Shown: piece after piece, positions 1 to 8,762 of the stretch
Position numbering within the stretch: position 1 is the stretch's first letter
How the letters are laid out: each line of letters opens with the position of its first letter
Assembly: GCF_025994315.1 (NCBI RefSeq)
Contig: NZ_BAQE01000003.1
Source of the DNA: Swaminathania salitolerans
GTDB taxonomy: Bacteria; Pseudomonadota; Alphaproteobacteria; Acetobacterales; Acetobacteraceae
DNA: 64,000 bases
Direction: 5' to 3' (one strand)
Notes under the pieces: model-generated
Told to the model about the DNA's origin: nothing
Seen by the model: the letters and a program-made list of their open reading frames with translations, nothing else
Database searches by the model: none
Made by a program: the position numbers and the translations under genes

Positions 1-224
1 CGGCAATCTGCCTCGCCGCAACAGTCATCTACTGGACGCCGTAATGAGTCCTGAGCCTAGTCCCAATTAACAGATAAAGAGAGAATCTAAACAAGCCGAA
101 TACCCTTATAGACAGACCACAAAAGAGCAAGAAAGATTTACTTCGCTTGCACAATTGCAAACTCACAACACTGAGCTGCGCAACACCTTTCTCGAAATAA
201 ACTATATGAATATTGGTGATCATT

Positions 225-2129
225 ATGATTAGTAGAGTTCATACTATAGTTCTGATAATCTGTATATCTACAATGTATAGGGCGTCACTAGCGAGCGCCA
301 ACGATAACCCGGTAACGCAGTCGCAGATCAATGCTCCGAGTGGCGTGGCTGGCCTAGATGCATCATCACGCTTGACTCAACATGTTCGGACGAATGGTTT
401 AGATACGCCAACTGCTCCAAACGAAGACTTATTGTATACTGGCAGAGCGAGATTCAACAGCATGATCGATGGCCGAACGATCATGAGAATTACGGGCACT
501 CATCGCCAAGCCAATCTAACCGATGAAGACAACTGGACAGATCCTGACGGAGTAACAATCGGAGGCTTTGATGAGGGAAGAGGATCGCACGTTGTGATGA
601 CGTGTCAAAATGAGGGCGGCATGAATCTTGGGACCTGCCTGAGCCTATGGAACGCTAACTCTGTTTATACCGGAAACCGTCCAGGCATAAGTCCCACGAC
701 AGGAGATCAGATTGCTACGTACATAAACACATTCGATAGCGTAGTGTTCGATAACGGGACCAAAAATACTACTCCGAAGATTGTTGTCGGGACAGATATT
801 CAAGATTCTCAAGGGAGTCATCACAATCTCTATTTTTATACCGGAGGTGTTTATCTATATCCATCACTGACACATGACGACCGCGCAAAATTGAAACAAC
901 ATCAAACAATAACTACAAATATATCTATGAAAAGCTACATAGATAGATTATCGTCCTATAAATTTACGGGAATAAATAGCTTCTCAGGAATGTTAAACAA
1001 CTGGGAATTTGGCATCAAGTGCCCAGATTACTTCGGTTCATCGCATAAATGTGATCGACTTGATGTAGATAAATGGGTGATACCAAATGCCCCAGAGACT
1101 GCTTCGCAATCACTCAATCCACAAAATTATGCGCATAATCGCGAAAATATCGATACGCATTACGACAAAAGTGTGACCTCCCCTGTCATCTATGTCGGCG
1201 CGCGGTCGAAAATGTTCAATCTGCTCGATACTTGTTCCATAACCGACAACGATTCCCTCCCTCTCGAGGCGCAATCCTCTGGAGCGCAACACAGTCTGAT
1301 ACGTGAATGCGAAAATAGCGAATACGACAACGAGCTCAATACGACAATCAGCGGGAAATATCACTACAATGGACTCACCATCGGATTGGAGAGCCATTCA
1401 ATTGGGAAATCATGGTTGGATGGCACAGCACAACATGACGGATTCAACGCGTGGCCAGAACTGAGTTCTTGGGGCGTCTACATAGGCGGCCAGTTTCCAA
1501 ACCTGCTTCAGCTTGAGCCATTTTCAAGTAATCTGGTCTGGGCAATCAAGGGAAATACCTTAGGCGTCACGAACCCTATCAGTGCCGACCCCGTGCCGGG
1601 ATCGAAAGCGCTCGCCGCTAGTCTTTATAAAATGGCGGGAAAGACATCCATTCGTGAGGATCACTGGGAGCAATGCGATGCTAAGAGCGGAGCTACTTGC
1701 AACGACCATAGCAACATGTCTTGGCATATCGGCATCCGCGTAGCTGCGAGTAGGCCAGAAGATGAAAATATGAGTTTGCCAAATAGCGGGGCCCGAGGCG
1801 CAGATATAAGTTTCGGTGGTGACGGATCACTCCGTCTGTGTGCTGGGTCAGGCAATTGCTCTGTGATATTTCCAGGATCTGCGGGTATGGGCATTCCCTA
1901 TATCAATACCAGAAGCATTGGTGCGCTCACAGACTCCGAAAATCTTGTGTTAACTTCTCCGATAATTGCGAACAAGTCCATCTCAGCTGACTCATTTGAG
2001 TCTGATCTAAGAACCCCGAGTTCATCTAGCGCGTCGTGTCGGCCAGGTCAGTTTCAGGACGATCAAAACTATCACTACGTCTGCACATCGCCAAATCATT
2101 GGAAGCGAGTTGTGTTAGTCGACTTCTGA
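225..2129 (+). CDS. Large exported protein of unknown function, paralogue 1 of the AT-rich island
   Basis: Function not recognised. The 634-residue product begins with a signal-peptide-like stretch (basic Ile-Ser-Arg, then a hydrophobic run, small residues near position 25), so export is inferred. Residues about 30-55 read QINAPSGVAGLDASSRLTQ, which resembles the opening of phage tail-fibre-like proteins. The last 36 residues hold a module with two Cys separated by 14 residues, then CTSPNHW and a terminal Asp-Phe. The same module ends the protein at 3065-5014. The middle also carries GLTIG, a G-Q-aromatic-P motif and S-W-x-x-G, shared loosely with that paralogue. TTG and GTG codons lie in frame 12 and 9 nt upstream; ATG 225 is chosen because a GGTG lies just before it. 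Base composition is much more AT-rich than the genes after 5.8 kb, which suggests transfer. Adhesin, tail-fibre derivative and surface enzyme all remain possible. Confidence 0.75.
   Translation: MISRVHTIVLIICISTMYRASLASANDNPVTQSQINAPSGVAGLDASSRLTQHVRTNGLDTPTAPNEDLLYTGRARFNSMIDGRTIMRITGTHRQANLTDEDNWTDPDGVTIGGFDEGRGSHVVMTCQNEGGMNLGTCLSLWNANSVYTGNRPGISPTTGDQIATYINTFDSVVFDNGTKNTTPKIVVGTDIQDSQGSHHNLYFYTGGVYLYPSLTHDDRAKLKQHQTITTNISMKSYIDRLSSYKFTGINSFSGMLNNWEFGIKCPDYFGSSHKCDRLDVDKWVIPNAPETASQSLNPQNYAHNRENIDTHYDKSVTSPVIYVGARSKMFNLLDTCSITDNDSLPLEAQSSGAQHSLIRECENSEYDNELNTTISGKYHYNGLTIGLESHSIGKSWLDGTAQHDGFNAWPELSSWGVYIGGQFPNLLQLEPFSSNLVWAIKGNTLGVTNPISADPVPGSKALAASLYKMAGKTSIREDHWEQCDAKSGATCNDHSNMSWHIGIRVAASRPEDENMSLPNSGARGADISFGGDGSLRLCAGSGNCSVIFPGSAGMGIPYINTRSIGALTDSENLVLTSPIIANKSISADSFESDLRTPSSSSASCRPGQFQDDQNYHYVCTSPNHWKRVVLVDF
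2079..2098 (+). repeat. 20-bp exact repeat, copy 1 (3' end of the first exported gene)
   Basis: These 20 bases recur without a mismatch at 4964-4983. Both copies encode the same part of the C-terminal CTSPNHW module and are in the same orientation. The rest of the two genes has diverged much further. Confidence 0.9.
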
Positions 2130-2329
2130 AGGGAAGTCCGACCCAGAGCGCGTTTGAGAATATGCTTGGCGGGCTGATCGAGGGACGATTCGAGTTCTGG
2201 ATGTCAAAAGTAGCCGCATCCGTTTGGACAAGTTTACGGACCTGATAGGCTATCGCCGGTGGTTGTTATGTCGCCATTTTGACGGTACCGTCCTCGGCCA
2301 CTGAGTCCGGGGTCAATCCCCAAGCCCCA

Positions 2330-2823
2330 ATCGCGTTGGCACGGAATGATATACCCCATCTGGCGTTCAAGCAGCCAATCCTCGGTGCGGGCGTTCTACG
2401 TTGTAGTGCGCAATCCATGGAATAGGCCCGGTTCGCAGCTCCGAACCGGGCCTGGAGCGCATGCAAATAGACGCGTTCGTATCTAATCGGCCGCGCCGGT
2501 CCATACTGATCAGGGTCTGGCGCGCTTTCTGAACCTCAGCAAACCGTGGCGCGGTTAATCGTAACCCCTAACCCATCTTGAAGATCTCCGGTGCGCCGTA
2601 GCGCATCAGAGCCTCCTGCAGCACCTCGGCGCAGCGCTCCGCATCCATGGTCTTTGACAGGCGCAATGCCCTCAACCGCCTACCGCTTCCATTGGGCGAT
2701 CATCGTCTGATGCGCACCGTGCTTCGACGCCAGTTCCACCAGCTTCTGCTCGCCCCGGATCGCCTCCAGCGCAACCCGCGACATGAACACGCCCGAGTAG
2801 CTTTTCCGCGTAACCTTGTCCAT
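2330..2823 (-). mobile_element. Degenerate IS3-family insertion sequence (orfA start fused to orfB end)
   Basis: On the minus strand an ATG at 2823 opens a 47-codon reading frame containing VALEAIRGEQKLVELASKHG and then AQWKR. This is the helix-turn-helix pattern of IS3-family OrfA, ended by TAG at 2680-2682. Just beyond, in another frame, comes the C-terminal half of an IS3-family OrfB: SKTMDAERCAEVLQEAL, RYGAPEIF, then ISMDRRGR and YNVERPHRGL. This part is broken by a stop near 2568 and another after RGLAA. The junction near 2665 shows that the end of orfA and most of the OrfB N-terminus are deleted. No functional transposase can be made. Terminal inverted repeats could not be fixed; the element may extend to about 2270 and 2890. 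Confidence 0.85.
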
Positions 2824-2889
2824 AAATCCGTCCCCTCTCAGATCGGTCTATAGCTTACACCCTTGCCTGAGAACCGGGGCACCTTTGTC

Positions 2890-3064
2890 GAACGTCACGA
2901 TCAAGAGGAACTACCACACGCATGTAAATAATTTTTGTATCTCCCAAAATGATACTATAAATTATTCTCCCACCTAATATAATAAATAATTACTACTCAT
3001 ATTATAATGTATATTATTTAATTGAAGCCGCGGTATCATATGTATTTCATAGAGAGAAAATGAA
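2890..3064. promoter_or_regulatory. AT-rich spacer upstream of the second exported gene
   Basis: About 130 bases (2930-3060) are almost entirely A and T with several overlapping TATAAT- and ATTATA-like words. Many -10-like boxes are possible, so no single promoter can be named. A purine-rich AGAGAGAAAA just before ATG 3065 can serve as ribosome binding site. Such stretches in GC-rich genomes often bind xenogeneic silencers; that is inference. The remaining part of 2130-2330 holds no gene I can support. Confidence 0.5.
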
Positions 3065-5014
3065 ATGATCAAATTTTCTATATTCTTATTTCAATTAGCA
3101 GTCATCAGTAGTGCGCTTGCGCAGGAAAAAAAAGTCACAGCCGACAGCGAAGCGAGATCATACGTCGCTTCGCTCGACACGGCAGGATCATTGTCGGCCC
3201 TCTTGGCACCAGCTATACCAAACCTGCCATCTCCCAACTTAGGATGGCTCGATGATCCCGATGTTCATCTAGCATCTCGCAAGTTCACTGTTGGCGTCTC
3301 TTACAAAAACATGGCACCAGAACTGTTATTAGCAGGAGGACACACACTGCTCGATAGCGTCTTTTCGAAATTCACAGCTCTTCCATACGGAGCTGGCGAT
3401 AACGGTGGCTGCGTATTCTCCATATTGATGTCCTATGCCCCCCTGACCGGAACAAATTGTGGTGCAGGAGCGTATGAATCGGTCGCCAACTATACATTAG
3501 CCATTAACAATCCCCCTTGGTATGTTGCGGGTGCTGAATTTAAAGATGAAAATGGCATATCCCACAGTTTGACCTTTTCCGATCATGAGGCATTTTTGCG
3601 CCCTGCATTACCAATAACTTATGTGCAATTCATGCACGCTGGCGCACATGTATTGACGAACATCGCGGCGGGAAGCGCTTTTCGAGGTGGTTGGCCTGCT
3701 ATTGATGGCATTGACGCACATCGTGGGCTTATTAATCCGCTCTACGCACAAAATCTCGCTAGCTGGCATAGCTCGACAGATAATCGAGGAACTTATACCG
3801 TTCTCACGATGGAAGGTCAGTGGCAGCCGTTTACTGGTTTATTGAAAAATGGTGCAAGAAATGTCGATATCGGACATTCACCATTTGCTGGATCGAATAA
3901 TATTGCAACCATGAGAGACAGTGTTGATGTAATCGAAAACTCGTTTTGGCCAATGAAAAAACAACCTTTTATCGAAATAGGAACTTACGTAAAGCACTTC
4001 ACGCGGAATACGACCTGCTCTGTCCAAGTGGATAATGACGAGACCAATCCGAAAAATCTCTCTCCGTCCCGAGATTGCGACGAGGAGCTCGACAATTGGT
4101 ATACGGGACCGGATTATGGGGCGACAATGCACGGCCTTACCATAGGGAGCCAATTTAACAACAAAGTAAGTTCCGACAGCTATGGACTCGGTATTAGCGG
4201 TCAATGGCCCACAGGCATGAGAATAAATGTCGATAGCTCGAGCATGGATATTGACGGAGACGCTTTCAAAATCGCACCTCGTTTAGGGCCAGACAAGTCA
4301 ATAGGATCCAGACAAGAGGTATTCGAATTTGACGAAGAGCCCTTCAAGGGCTCTGGCTGGACGTCTCAATTCAAAATGTGGCAGCAAATTGACTCTAACG
4401 GTTTCAATGATCCTAACGGATACCAGAATCAGCATGATACATCGTGGTGGATGGGGCCGAGATACGGAGATAGCATCTACTCCATGAGCAAGAGCGCCTC
4501 CAACGGAGGGGCAACAGTCTACAATCCAGGATGGGCGAAAGGTGGCGTTGCTCTCTGCGGGAGCAATGCGCCGCAGCTTCCAAATAAAGGCTTCCCAGCA
4601 ACAGCATGTCTAACTGTTAGTGATTGGGGCGACACATCAACGAGCGGCTCAATCACTGCCCATAACGGGATACACGTGATAGGTAACATCGACGCCAGCG
4701 GTGGAGGGACTTTCGGAGGAAACTTGAATATTATCAATGGGAGATCGTTATTACTTGTGCCAGAAGCGAAAAATGCTCCCTTCGTGTTTGCGTATGGCGA
4801 CGTATCACTCGTTCAAAAGTCCCCCCAATTGCACATCAGCAATTCAAGGGGAGGATGGAGCTATATTCGTGTAGACTCGGTAATCGGTACTTTGGGCACC
4901 CCCGCCAATTCTTCTGCACCTTGCGATCCCGGCCAGTCGCAAGACGATAAAAATTTTCACTATGTCTGCACATCGCCAAATCACTGGCGTCGCATCGCTC
5001 TTCAGGATTTCTGA
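3065..5014 (+). CDS. Large exported protein of unknown function, paralogue 2 of the AT-rich island
   Basis: Function not recognised. The 649-residue product has a clear signal peptide (Met-Ile-Lys, a hydrophobic core, Ala-Leu-Ala before Gln-20). Residues about 30-50 contain VASLDTAGSLSALLAP, the same kind of opening as the upstream paralogue. The middle carries GLTIG, GISGQWP and SWWMGPRYG, which line up loosely with motifs there. The C-terminal 36 residues again show two Cys spaced by 14, CTSPNHW, and a terminal Asp-Phe. A Gly-rich stretch near residue 560 (ASGGGTFGGNL) is typical of tail-fibre or beta-solenoid-like proteins. ATG 3065 follows a purine-rich Shine-Dalgarno; the ATG 5 nt earlier closes at once. 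AT-rich codon use and the IS remnant beside it suggest horizontal origin. No catalytic motif was found. Confidence 0.8.
   Translation: MIKFSIFLFQLAVISSALAQEKKVTADSEARSYVASLDTAGSLSALLAPAIPNLPSPNLGWLDDPDVHLASRKFTVGVSYKNMAPELLLAGGHTLLDSVFSKFTALPYGAGDNGGCVFSILMSYAPLTGTNCGAGAYESVANYTLAINNPPWYVAGAEFKDENGISHSLTFSDHEAFLRPALPITYVQFMHAGAHVLTNIAAGSAFRGGWPAIDGIDAHRGLINPLYAQNLASWHSSTDNRGTYTVLTMEGQWQPFTGLLKNGARNVDIGHSPFAGSNNIATMRDSVDVIENSFWPMKKQPFIEIGTYVKHFTRNTTCSVQVDNDETNPKNLSPSRDCDEELDNWYTGPDYGATMHGLTIGSQFNNKVSSDSYGLGISGQWPTGMRINVDSSSMDIDGDAFKIAPRLGPDKSIGSRQEVFEFDEEPFKGSGWTSQFKMWQQIDSNGFNDPNGYQNQHDTSWWMGPRYGDSIYSMSKSASNGGATVYNPGWAKGGVALCGSNAPQLPNKGFPATACLTVSDWGDTSTSGSITAHNGIHVIGNIDASGGGTFGGNLNIINGRSLLLVPEAKNAPFVFAYGDVSLVQKSPQLHISNSRGGWSYIRVDSVIGTLGTPANSSAPCDPGQSQDDKNFHYVCTSPNHWRRIALQDF
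4964..4983 (+). repeat. 20-bp exact repeat, copy 2 (3' end of the second exported gene)
   Basis: Identical to 2079-2098 and in the same orientation. A crossover between the two copies would remove about 2.9 kb, including the IS remnant. Confidence 0.9.
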
Positions 5015-5647
5015 CCTGTCATCCGATTTGAGCTGTGTGCAATATTTCGGCGGCAGACGGAATTGAACTCCCACCACTTTCCCCTCACACGTCTTTTGAG
5101 GAATCGCACGGGGGCGCTCCCCCCCCTTGGCATCGGCTAACATTCGCTTGGCGGCTTAAGAGGGTCCGATCTTGTCCCACGCTGCGACATTTCAGCATTT
5201 CTAATCAATCTCACGCACATTTTGACGCTGTGGAAAGCCCGCGACGATGGAGCCTTCTTTCGTTACAGCCCGCTCGCTTTCCCACGCATACTACGCTCGC
5301 CTCACGATGAAAGCACGACTGAAGTGCAGGGCATACAGGCAATTTAGTCTTGAGGCATCTACATGGTACACGCAAAGCATATAAAGCAGCTGAGGCATCG
5401 ACCAGAAAGCGGGACTGAAAACAGGGAGAGATGTGAGTCTACGCAGGTTCGGCACGACTGCCCGGCACCGATGCTGCCAGGAGGGTAGCGGCAAACGATG
5501 GGATCACCTGCATGCTGCTGCCCAGCGCGCTGATGCAGGAGAGCTGCGTGTTCTCATCATGTGATCGATGGGCGAACTACCATGCATTCCTGCCTTGGTT
5601 ACTCGCAAAACATCAGAAATTATCAGCAGGTCTGCTTCGAAAAAAAA
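5015..5647. other. 633-bp stretch without a recognisable gene
   Basis: Short open frames occur on both strands but none has a plausible start signal, composition or recognisable motif. A G/C homopolymer tract lies at 5108-5127. The only feature of note is the tRNA 3'-end-like sequence at 5045-5072. I looked for a permuted tmRNA and for RNase P RNA and found neither. Confidence 0.5.
5045..5072 (-). other. tRNA 3'-end-like sequence, possible decayed attachment site
   Basis: Read on the minus strand, these 28 bases match the T-arm and acceptor end of the tRNA-Met at 15942-16016 at 20 of 28 positions, including TTCAA, TCCGTC and GCCGC. The rest of a tRNA is missing, the T-stem no longer pairs fully and the CCA has become AAA. 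The position at the end of the AT-rich region fits a leftover integration site, but chance similarity is possible. Confidence 0.35.
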
Positions 5648-5740
5648 TGGCGGAGGGGATGGGATTCGAACCCACGGTACGGCTTGACACCGTACAACGG
5701 TTTAGCAAACCGCCGCCTTCAGCCACTCGGCCACCCCTCC
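5648..5740 (-). tRNA. tRNA-Ser(GCT)
   Basis: The minus strand gives GGAGGGG pairing with CCCCTCC, GCT in the loop TTGCTAA, the long variable arm typical of serine tRNAs, a GGTTCGAATCC T-loop and an encoded CCA. Length is 93 nt. The anticodon reads AGC/AGU codons. It is the first clearly backbone element after the AT-rich island. Confidence 0.95.
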
Positions 5741-5829
5741 GCCTAGAGGGACGCAGTTTTCACGGCGTTTGCTGGACTGCTTCTAGGGGGATTTGCGGCG
5801 CGCGTCAAACCCCCGGAAGCAGATTTATC

Positions 5830-7287
5830 TCATTCTGAAAGAAGCTTTTTCAGAAGATCGTTGACGGCAGCCGGATTGGCCTTGCCCTTCATGGCCTTCA
5901 TGGTCTGACCCACGAAGAAACCGAAGAGCTTGTCCTTCCCGCTTTTGTATTCCGCAAGCTTGTCGGCATGCGTCTGCAGGATCGTGCGGATTTCCGATTC
6001 GATTGCACCGGTATCGGTCACCTGACGCAAACCCTTGCGTTCGACGATCGCAGAGGCGGATTCACCGCTCTCGAACATGTCCTCAAGGACTTCCTTCGCG
6101 ATCTTGCCGTTGATCGTCGAGTCGCTGATCAGCCCGAGGAGCTCTCTCAATCCTTCCGCAGAGACCGGGCTGGTTTCGATCGTGGCCCCCGTCCGGTTCA
6201 GGGCGCCGAAGAAATCGCCCAGCATCCAGTTGACCGCGAGCCGTGCATCCGCATCCCGCGCCACCTGCTCGAAGAAATCGGCAATTCCCTGCTCGACCGT
6301 CAGCACGCCCGATTCATAGCGGGATATGCCATAGGTCTGTTCGAGCCTGGTCCGCTTCGCCTCCGGCAATTCGGGCAGTGCCGCCCGCAGATCTTCGACC
6401 CAGTCGCGTTCGATGACGAGAGGCAACAGATCGGGATCGGGGAAATAGCGGTAATCATGGGCGTCCTCCTTGGAGCGGAGCGAGCGTGTCTCTCCGCGCA
6501 CATGATCGAACAGCCGCGTTTCCTGATCGACCGTACCGCCTGCCTCCCAGATCTCGATCTGGCGCTGCGCCTCGATCTCGATGGCCTGCATGACGTAACG
6601 GATCGAGTTGACGTTCTTGATCTCGCAGCGCGTGCGATAGGCCTCGCCTGCCTTGCGCACGGAAACGTTCACGTCGGCGCGCATCGAGCCTTCTTCCATG
6701 TTCCCGTCGCATGTCCCGAGATAGCGCAGGATCTGGCGCAGCTTGCGCAGATAGGCCCCGGCCTCCTCCGGCGAACGGATATCGGGCTCGCTTACGATCT
6801 CCATCAGGGCCACGCCCGCACGATTCAGATCGATGAAGGAGCGCAGCGGATCCTGATCGTGCATGGACTTGCCCGCATCCTGCTCCAGATGCAGGCGCGT
6901 CACGCCGATATGGCGCGTGGTGCCATCGGCAAGCTCGATCTCGACCTTGCCTTCACCCACGATCGGATGGGCGAACTGGCTGATCTGATACCCTTGCGGG
7001 AGATCCGCGTAGAAATAGTTCTTGCGGTCGAACCGGCTCATCAGATGGATCTCGGCATTCAGCCCGAGACCCGTGCGCACTGCCTGCGCCACGCATTCGC
7101 GGTTCACGACCGGCAACATGCCCGGAAAACCGGCATCGACCAGGCTCACATGGGTGTTCGGCTCGCCGCCATACTCAGCCGATGCGCCGGAGAAGAGCTT
7201 GGCATGGCTGATGACCTGGGCGTGTACCTCAAGGCCGACGACGATTTCCCAGGCACCGGTATTGCCTTCGATACGATAGCTGCTCAT
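5830..7287 (-). CDS. gatB: Aspartyl/glutamyl-tRNA amidotransferase subunit B
   Basis: GatB is the kinase and tRNA-binding subunit of GatCAB. The complex converts mischarged Glu-tRNA(Gln) and Asp-tRNA(Asn) to the correct amidated forms in the cytoplasm. The 485-residue protein starts with GLEVHAQV at residues 18-25 and contains LFSGAS, the PQGYQISQ loop, GSMRADVNVSVR, and a C-terminal YqeY-like tail (KANPAAVNDLLKKLL). Length is normal for the family. Its ATG overlaps the gatA stop by four bases (ATGA), so the two subunits are probably translationally coupled in one gatC-gatA-gatB operon. Identification is secure. Confidence 0.97.
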   Translation of the reverse strand: MSSYRIEGNTGAWEIVVGLEVHAQVISHAKLFSGASAEYGGEPNTHVSLVDAGFPGMLPVVNRECVAQAVRTGLGLNAEIHLMSRFDRKNYFYADLPQGYQISQFAHPIVGEGKVEIELADGTTRHIGVTRLHLEQDAGKSMHDQDPLRSFIDLNRAGVALMEIVSEPDIRSPEEAGAYLRKLRQILRYLGTCDGNMEEGSMRADVNVSVRKAGEAYRTRCEIKNVNSIRYVMQAIEIEAQRQIEIWEAGGTVDQETRLFDHVRGETRSLRSKEDAHDYRYFPDPDLLPLVIERDWVEDLRAALPELPEAKRTRLEQTYGISRYESGVLTVEQGIADFFEQVARDADARLAVNWMLGDFFGALNRTGATIETSPVSAEGLRELLGLISDSTINGKIAKEVLEDMFESGESASAIVERKGLRQVTDTGAIESEIRTILQTHADKLAEYKSGKDKLFGFFVGQTMKAMKGKANPAAVNDLLKKLLSE

Positions 7288-8762
7288 GCGACGGCTCCCG
7301 CATGCAGGGCAGGTCTGTGCGTGAAACCCGCCGCTTTTTCCATGACACGTCCAGCGGCGAACAATGTCTCCTCCTCGAAATACCGCCCGATAAGCTGAAG
7401 GCCGAGCGGCAGGCCGCTGCGATCCAGCCCGGCGGGCAGGGAAAGCGCGGGAACACCCGCCATGCTCGCCGGCACGGTGAAGATATCGTTGAGATAGATC
7501 TGCACCGGGTCGGTGGGACGCTCCTCATGGGCGAAGGCAGCGGACGGTGCGGTCGGGGTCAGCAGGACATCGACCGTTTCGAACGCCGAGAGGAAATCGC
7601 GCTGGATCAGCGTGCGGACTTTCTGGGCCCGCAGATAATAGGCATCGTAATATCCGGAGGAGAGCACATAGGTTCCCATCAGGATGCGACGTCGCACCTC
7701 TTCGCCGAACCCCGCGTGGCGGGTCGCTTCGTAGAGCTCGTCCAGCGTATCCGCCTCGACCCGCGCACCGAACCGGACGCCGTCGTAGCGGGCAAGGTTC
7801 GACGAGGCTTCTGCGAGGGCTGCGATATAATAGGTCGGCAAGCCATATTTCGTGTGAGGCAGGGAAACATCGACGATCTCCGCCCCGGCATCGCGCAGCC
7901 ACGCAATCCCTTCATCCCAGAGGGCAGCGATCTCTTCCGGCAGGGTATCGGTGCGATATTCGCGCGGGATACCGACCCGCAGCCCCTTCGCACCGCGCTC
8001 GAGCGCGTCCTCGTAACGGGGAACGGGACGATCGACCGATGTGCTGTCACGGGGATCGAACCCGGCCATCGATTCGAGCAGGATCGCGCAGTCCTCGAGC
8101 GTTCGCGCCATCGGCCCGGCCTGATCGAGCGAACTCGCAAACGCGATCGTGCCGTAACGCGAGCAGCGCCCATAGGTCGGCTTCACGCCGGTAATCCCGC
8201 AATAGGCGGCGGGCTGACGGATCGATCCGCCCGTATCCGTGCCCGTCGTGCCCAGCGCCAGTCCGGCGGCGACGGCTGCGGCCGACCCGCCCGACGAGCC
8301 ACCCGGAACGAGTTTCGCATCGGAACCGGCCCGTCTCCAGGGATTGGTGACCGGGCCGAAGGCGGAGGTCATGTTCGTCGAGCCCATGGCGAACTCGTCG
8401 AGATTGGTCTTGCCGAGAAAGATCGCGCCATCGGCGAGCAGGTTCGAGGTCACCGTGCTCTCATAGGGCGGCACGAAATCGCGCAGGATATTGCTCGCAG
8501 CGGTGGTCTTCGTTCCGCTCGTGCAGAACAGATCCTTCACACCGAGCGGCAGGCCGCACAGGGCCGGGGCGTCGCCCTCCGCCAGCAGGGCATCGGCCGC
8601 ACGGGCCGCCTTTCGCGCAGGCTCGGGCGTTACGGTGATATAGGCGTTGATCTGCCCGTCATGCTTCTCGATGGCGGACAGGAAATGATCCGTCAGCTCG
8701 ACGGAGGACAGACTACGGGACCGGAGTGCCTTGCGCGCGGCGGCGAGGGTCAGGTCATGCAT
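7284..8762 (-). CDS. gatA: Aspartyl/glutamyl-tRNA amidotransferase subunit A
   Basis: GatA is the amidase that releases ammonia from glutamine for GatB. The 492-residue protein shows the amidase-signature Ser-cisSer-Lys triad: Lys in GVKDLF at about residue 76, the serines in the PGGSSGGSAAAVAAG loop at about 150-160, and TGTDTGGSIRQPAAY after it. The frame is open further upstream, but ATG 8762 gives the family N-terminus (MHDLTLAAARKAL) and overlaps the gatC stop codon by one base. It sits between gatC and gatB in the conventional order. Identification is secure. Confidence 0.97.
   Translation of the reverse strand: MHDLTLAAARKALRSRSLSSVELTDHFLSAIEKHDGQINAYITVTPEPARKAARAADALLAEGDAPALCGLPLGVKDLFCTSGTKTTAASNILRDFVPPYESTVTSNLLADGAIFLGKTNLDEFAMGSTNMTSAFGPVTNPWRRAGSDAKLVPGGSSGGSAAAVAAGLALGTTGTDTGGSIRQPAAYCGITGVKPTYGRCSRYGTIAFASSLDQAGPMARTLEDCAILLESMAGFDPRDSTSVDRPVPRYEDALERGAKGLRVGIPREYRTDTLPEEIAALWDEGIAWLRDAGAEIVDVSLPHTKYGLPTYYIAALAEASSNLARYDGVRFGARVEADTLDELYEATRHAGFGEEVRRRILMGTYVLSSGYYDAYYLRAQKVRTLIQRDFLSAFETVDVLLTPTAPSAAFAHEERPTDPVQIYLNDIFTVPASMAGVPALSLPAGLDRSGLPLGLQLIGRYFEEETLFAAGRVMEKAAGFTHRPALHAGAVA

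Noticed and set aside
1..70. Possible C-terminus of an upstream gene (frame 2, ending at TAA 68-70) or a short hydrophobic end in frame 3
   Set aside because: Only about 20 codons are visible, with no recognisable motif and no way to choose between frames.
29..223. 64-codon open frame on the minus strand
   Set aside because: Starts inside the promoter region of the first exported gene, runs off with no Shine-Dalgarno or domain, and lies in AT-rich DNA where short frames arise easily.
225..5014. Diversity-generating retroelement acting on the conserved C-termini
   Set aside because: No reverse transcriptase or template repeat is present, and the C-terminal module is conserved, not variable.
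5015..5340. Possible permuted tmRNA or RNase P RNA gene
   Set aside because: No ANDN-type tag sequence ending in a typical degradation tag, no TTCGACGG-type 5' domain, and no GAGGAAAGTCC block; only a tRNA 3'-end-like piece is present.
225..5647. Intact prophage
   Set aside because: No capsid, terminase, portal, integrase or lysis genes; only two exported proteins and an IS remnant.
5968..7398. Long open frames antisense to gatB, gatA (7302-8792) and mqo (9778-11244)
   Set aside because: High GC with strong third-position bias opens antisense frames; the minus-strand genes have clear family motifs and the antisense products do not.
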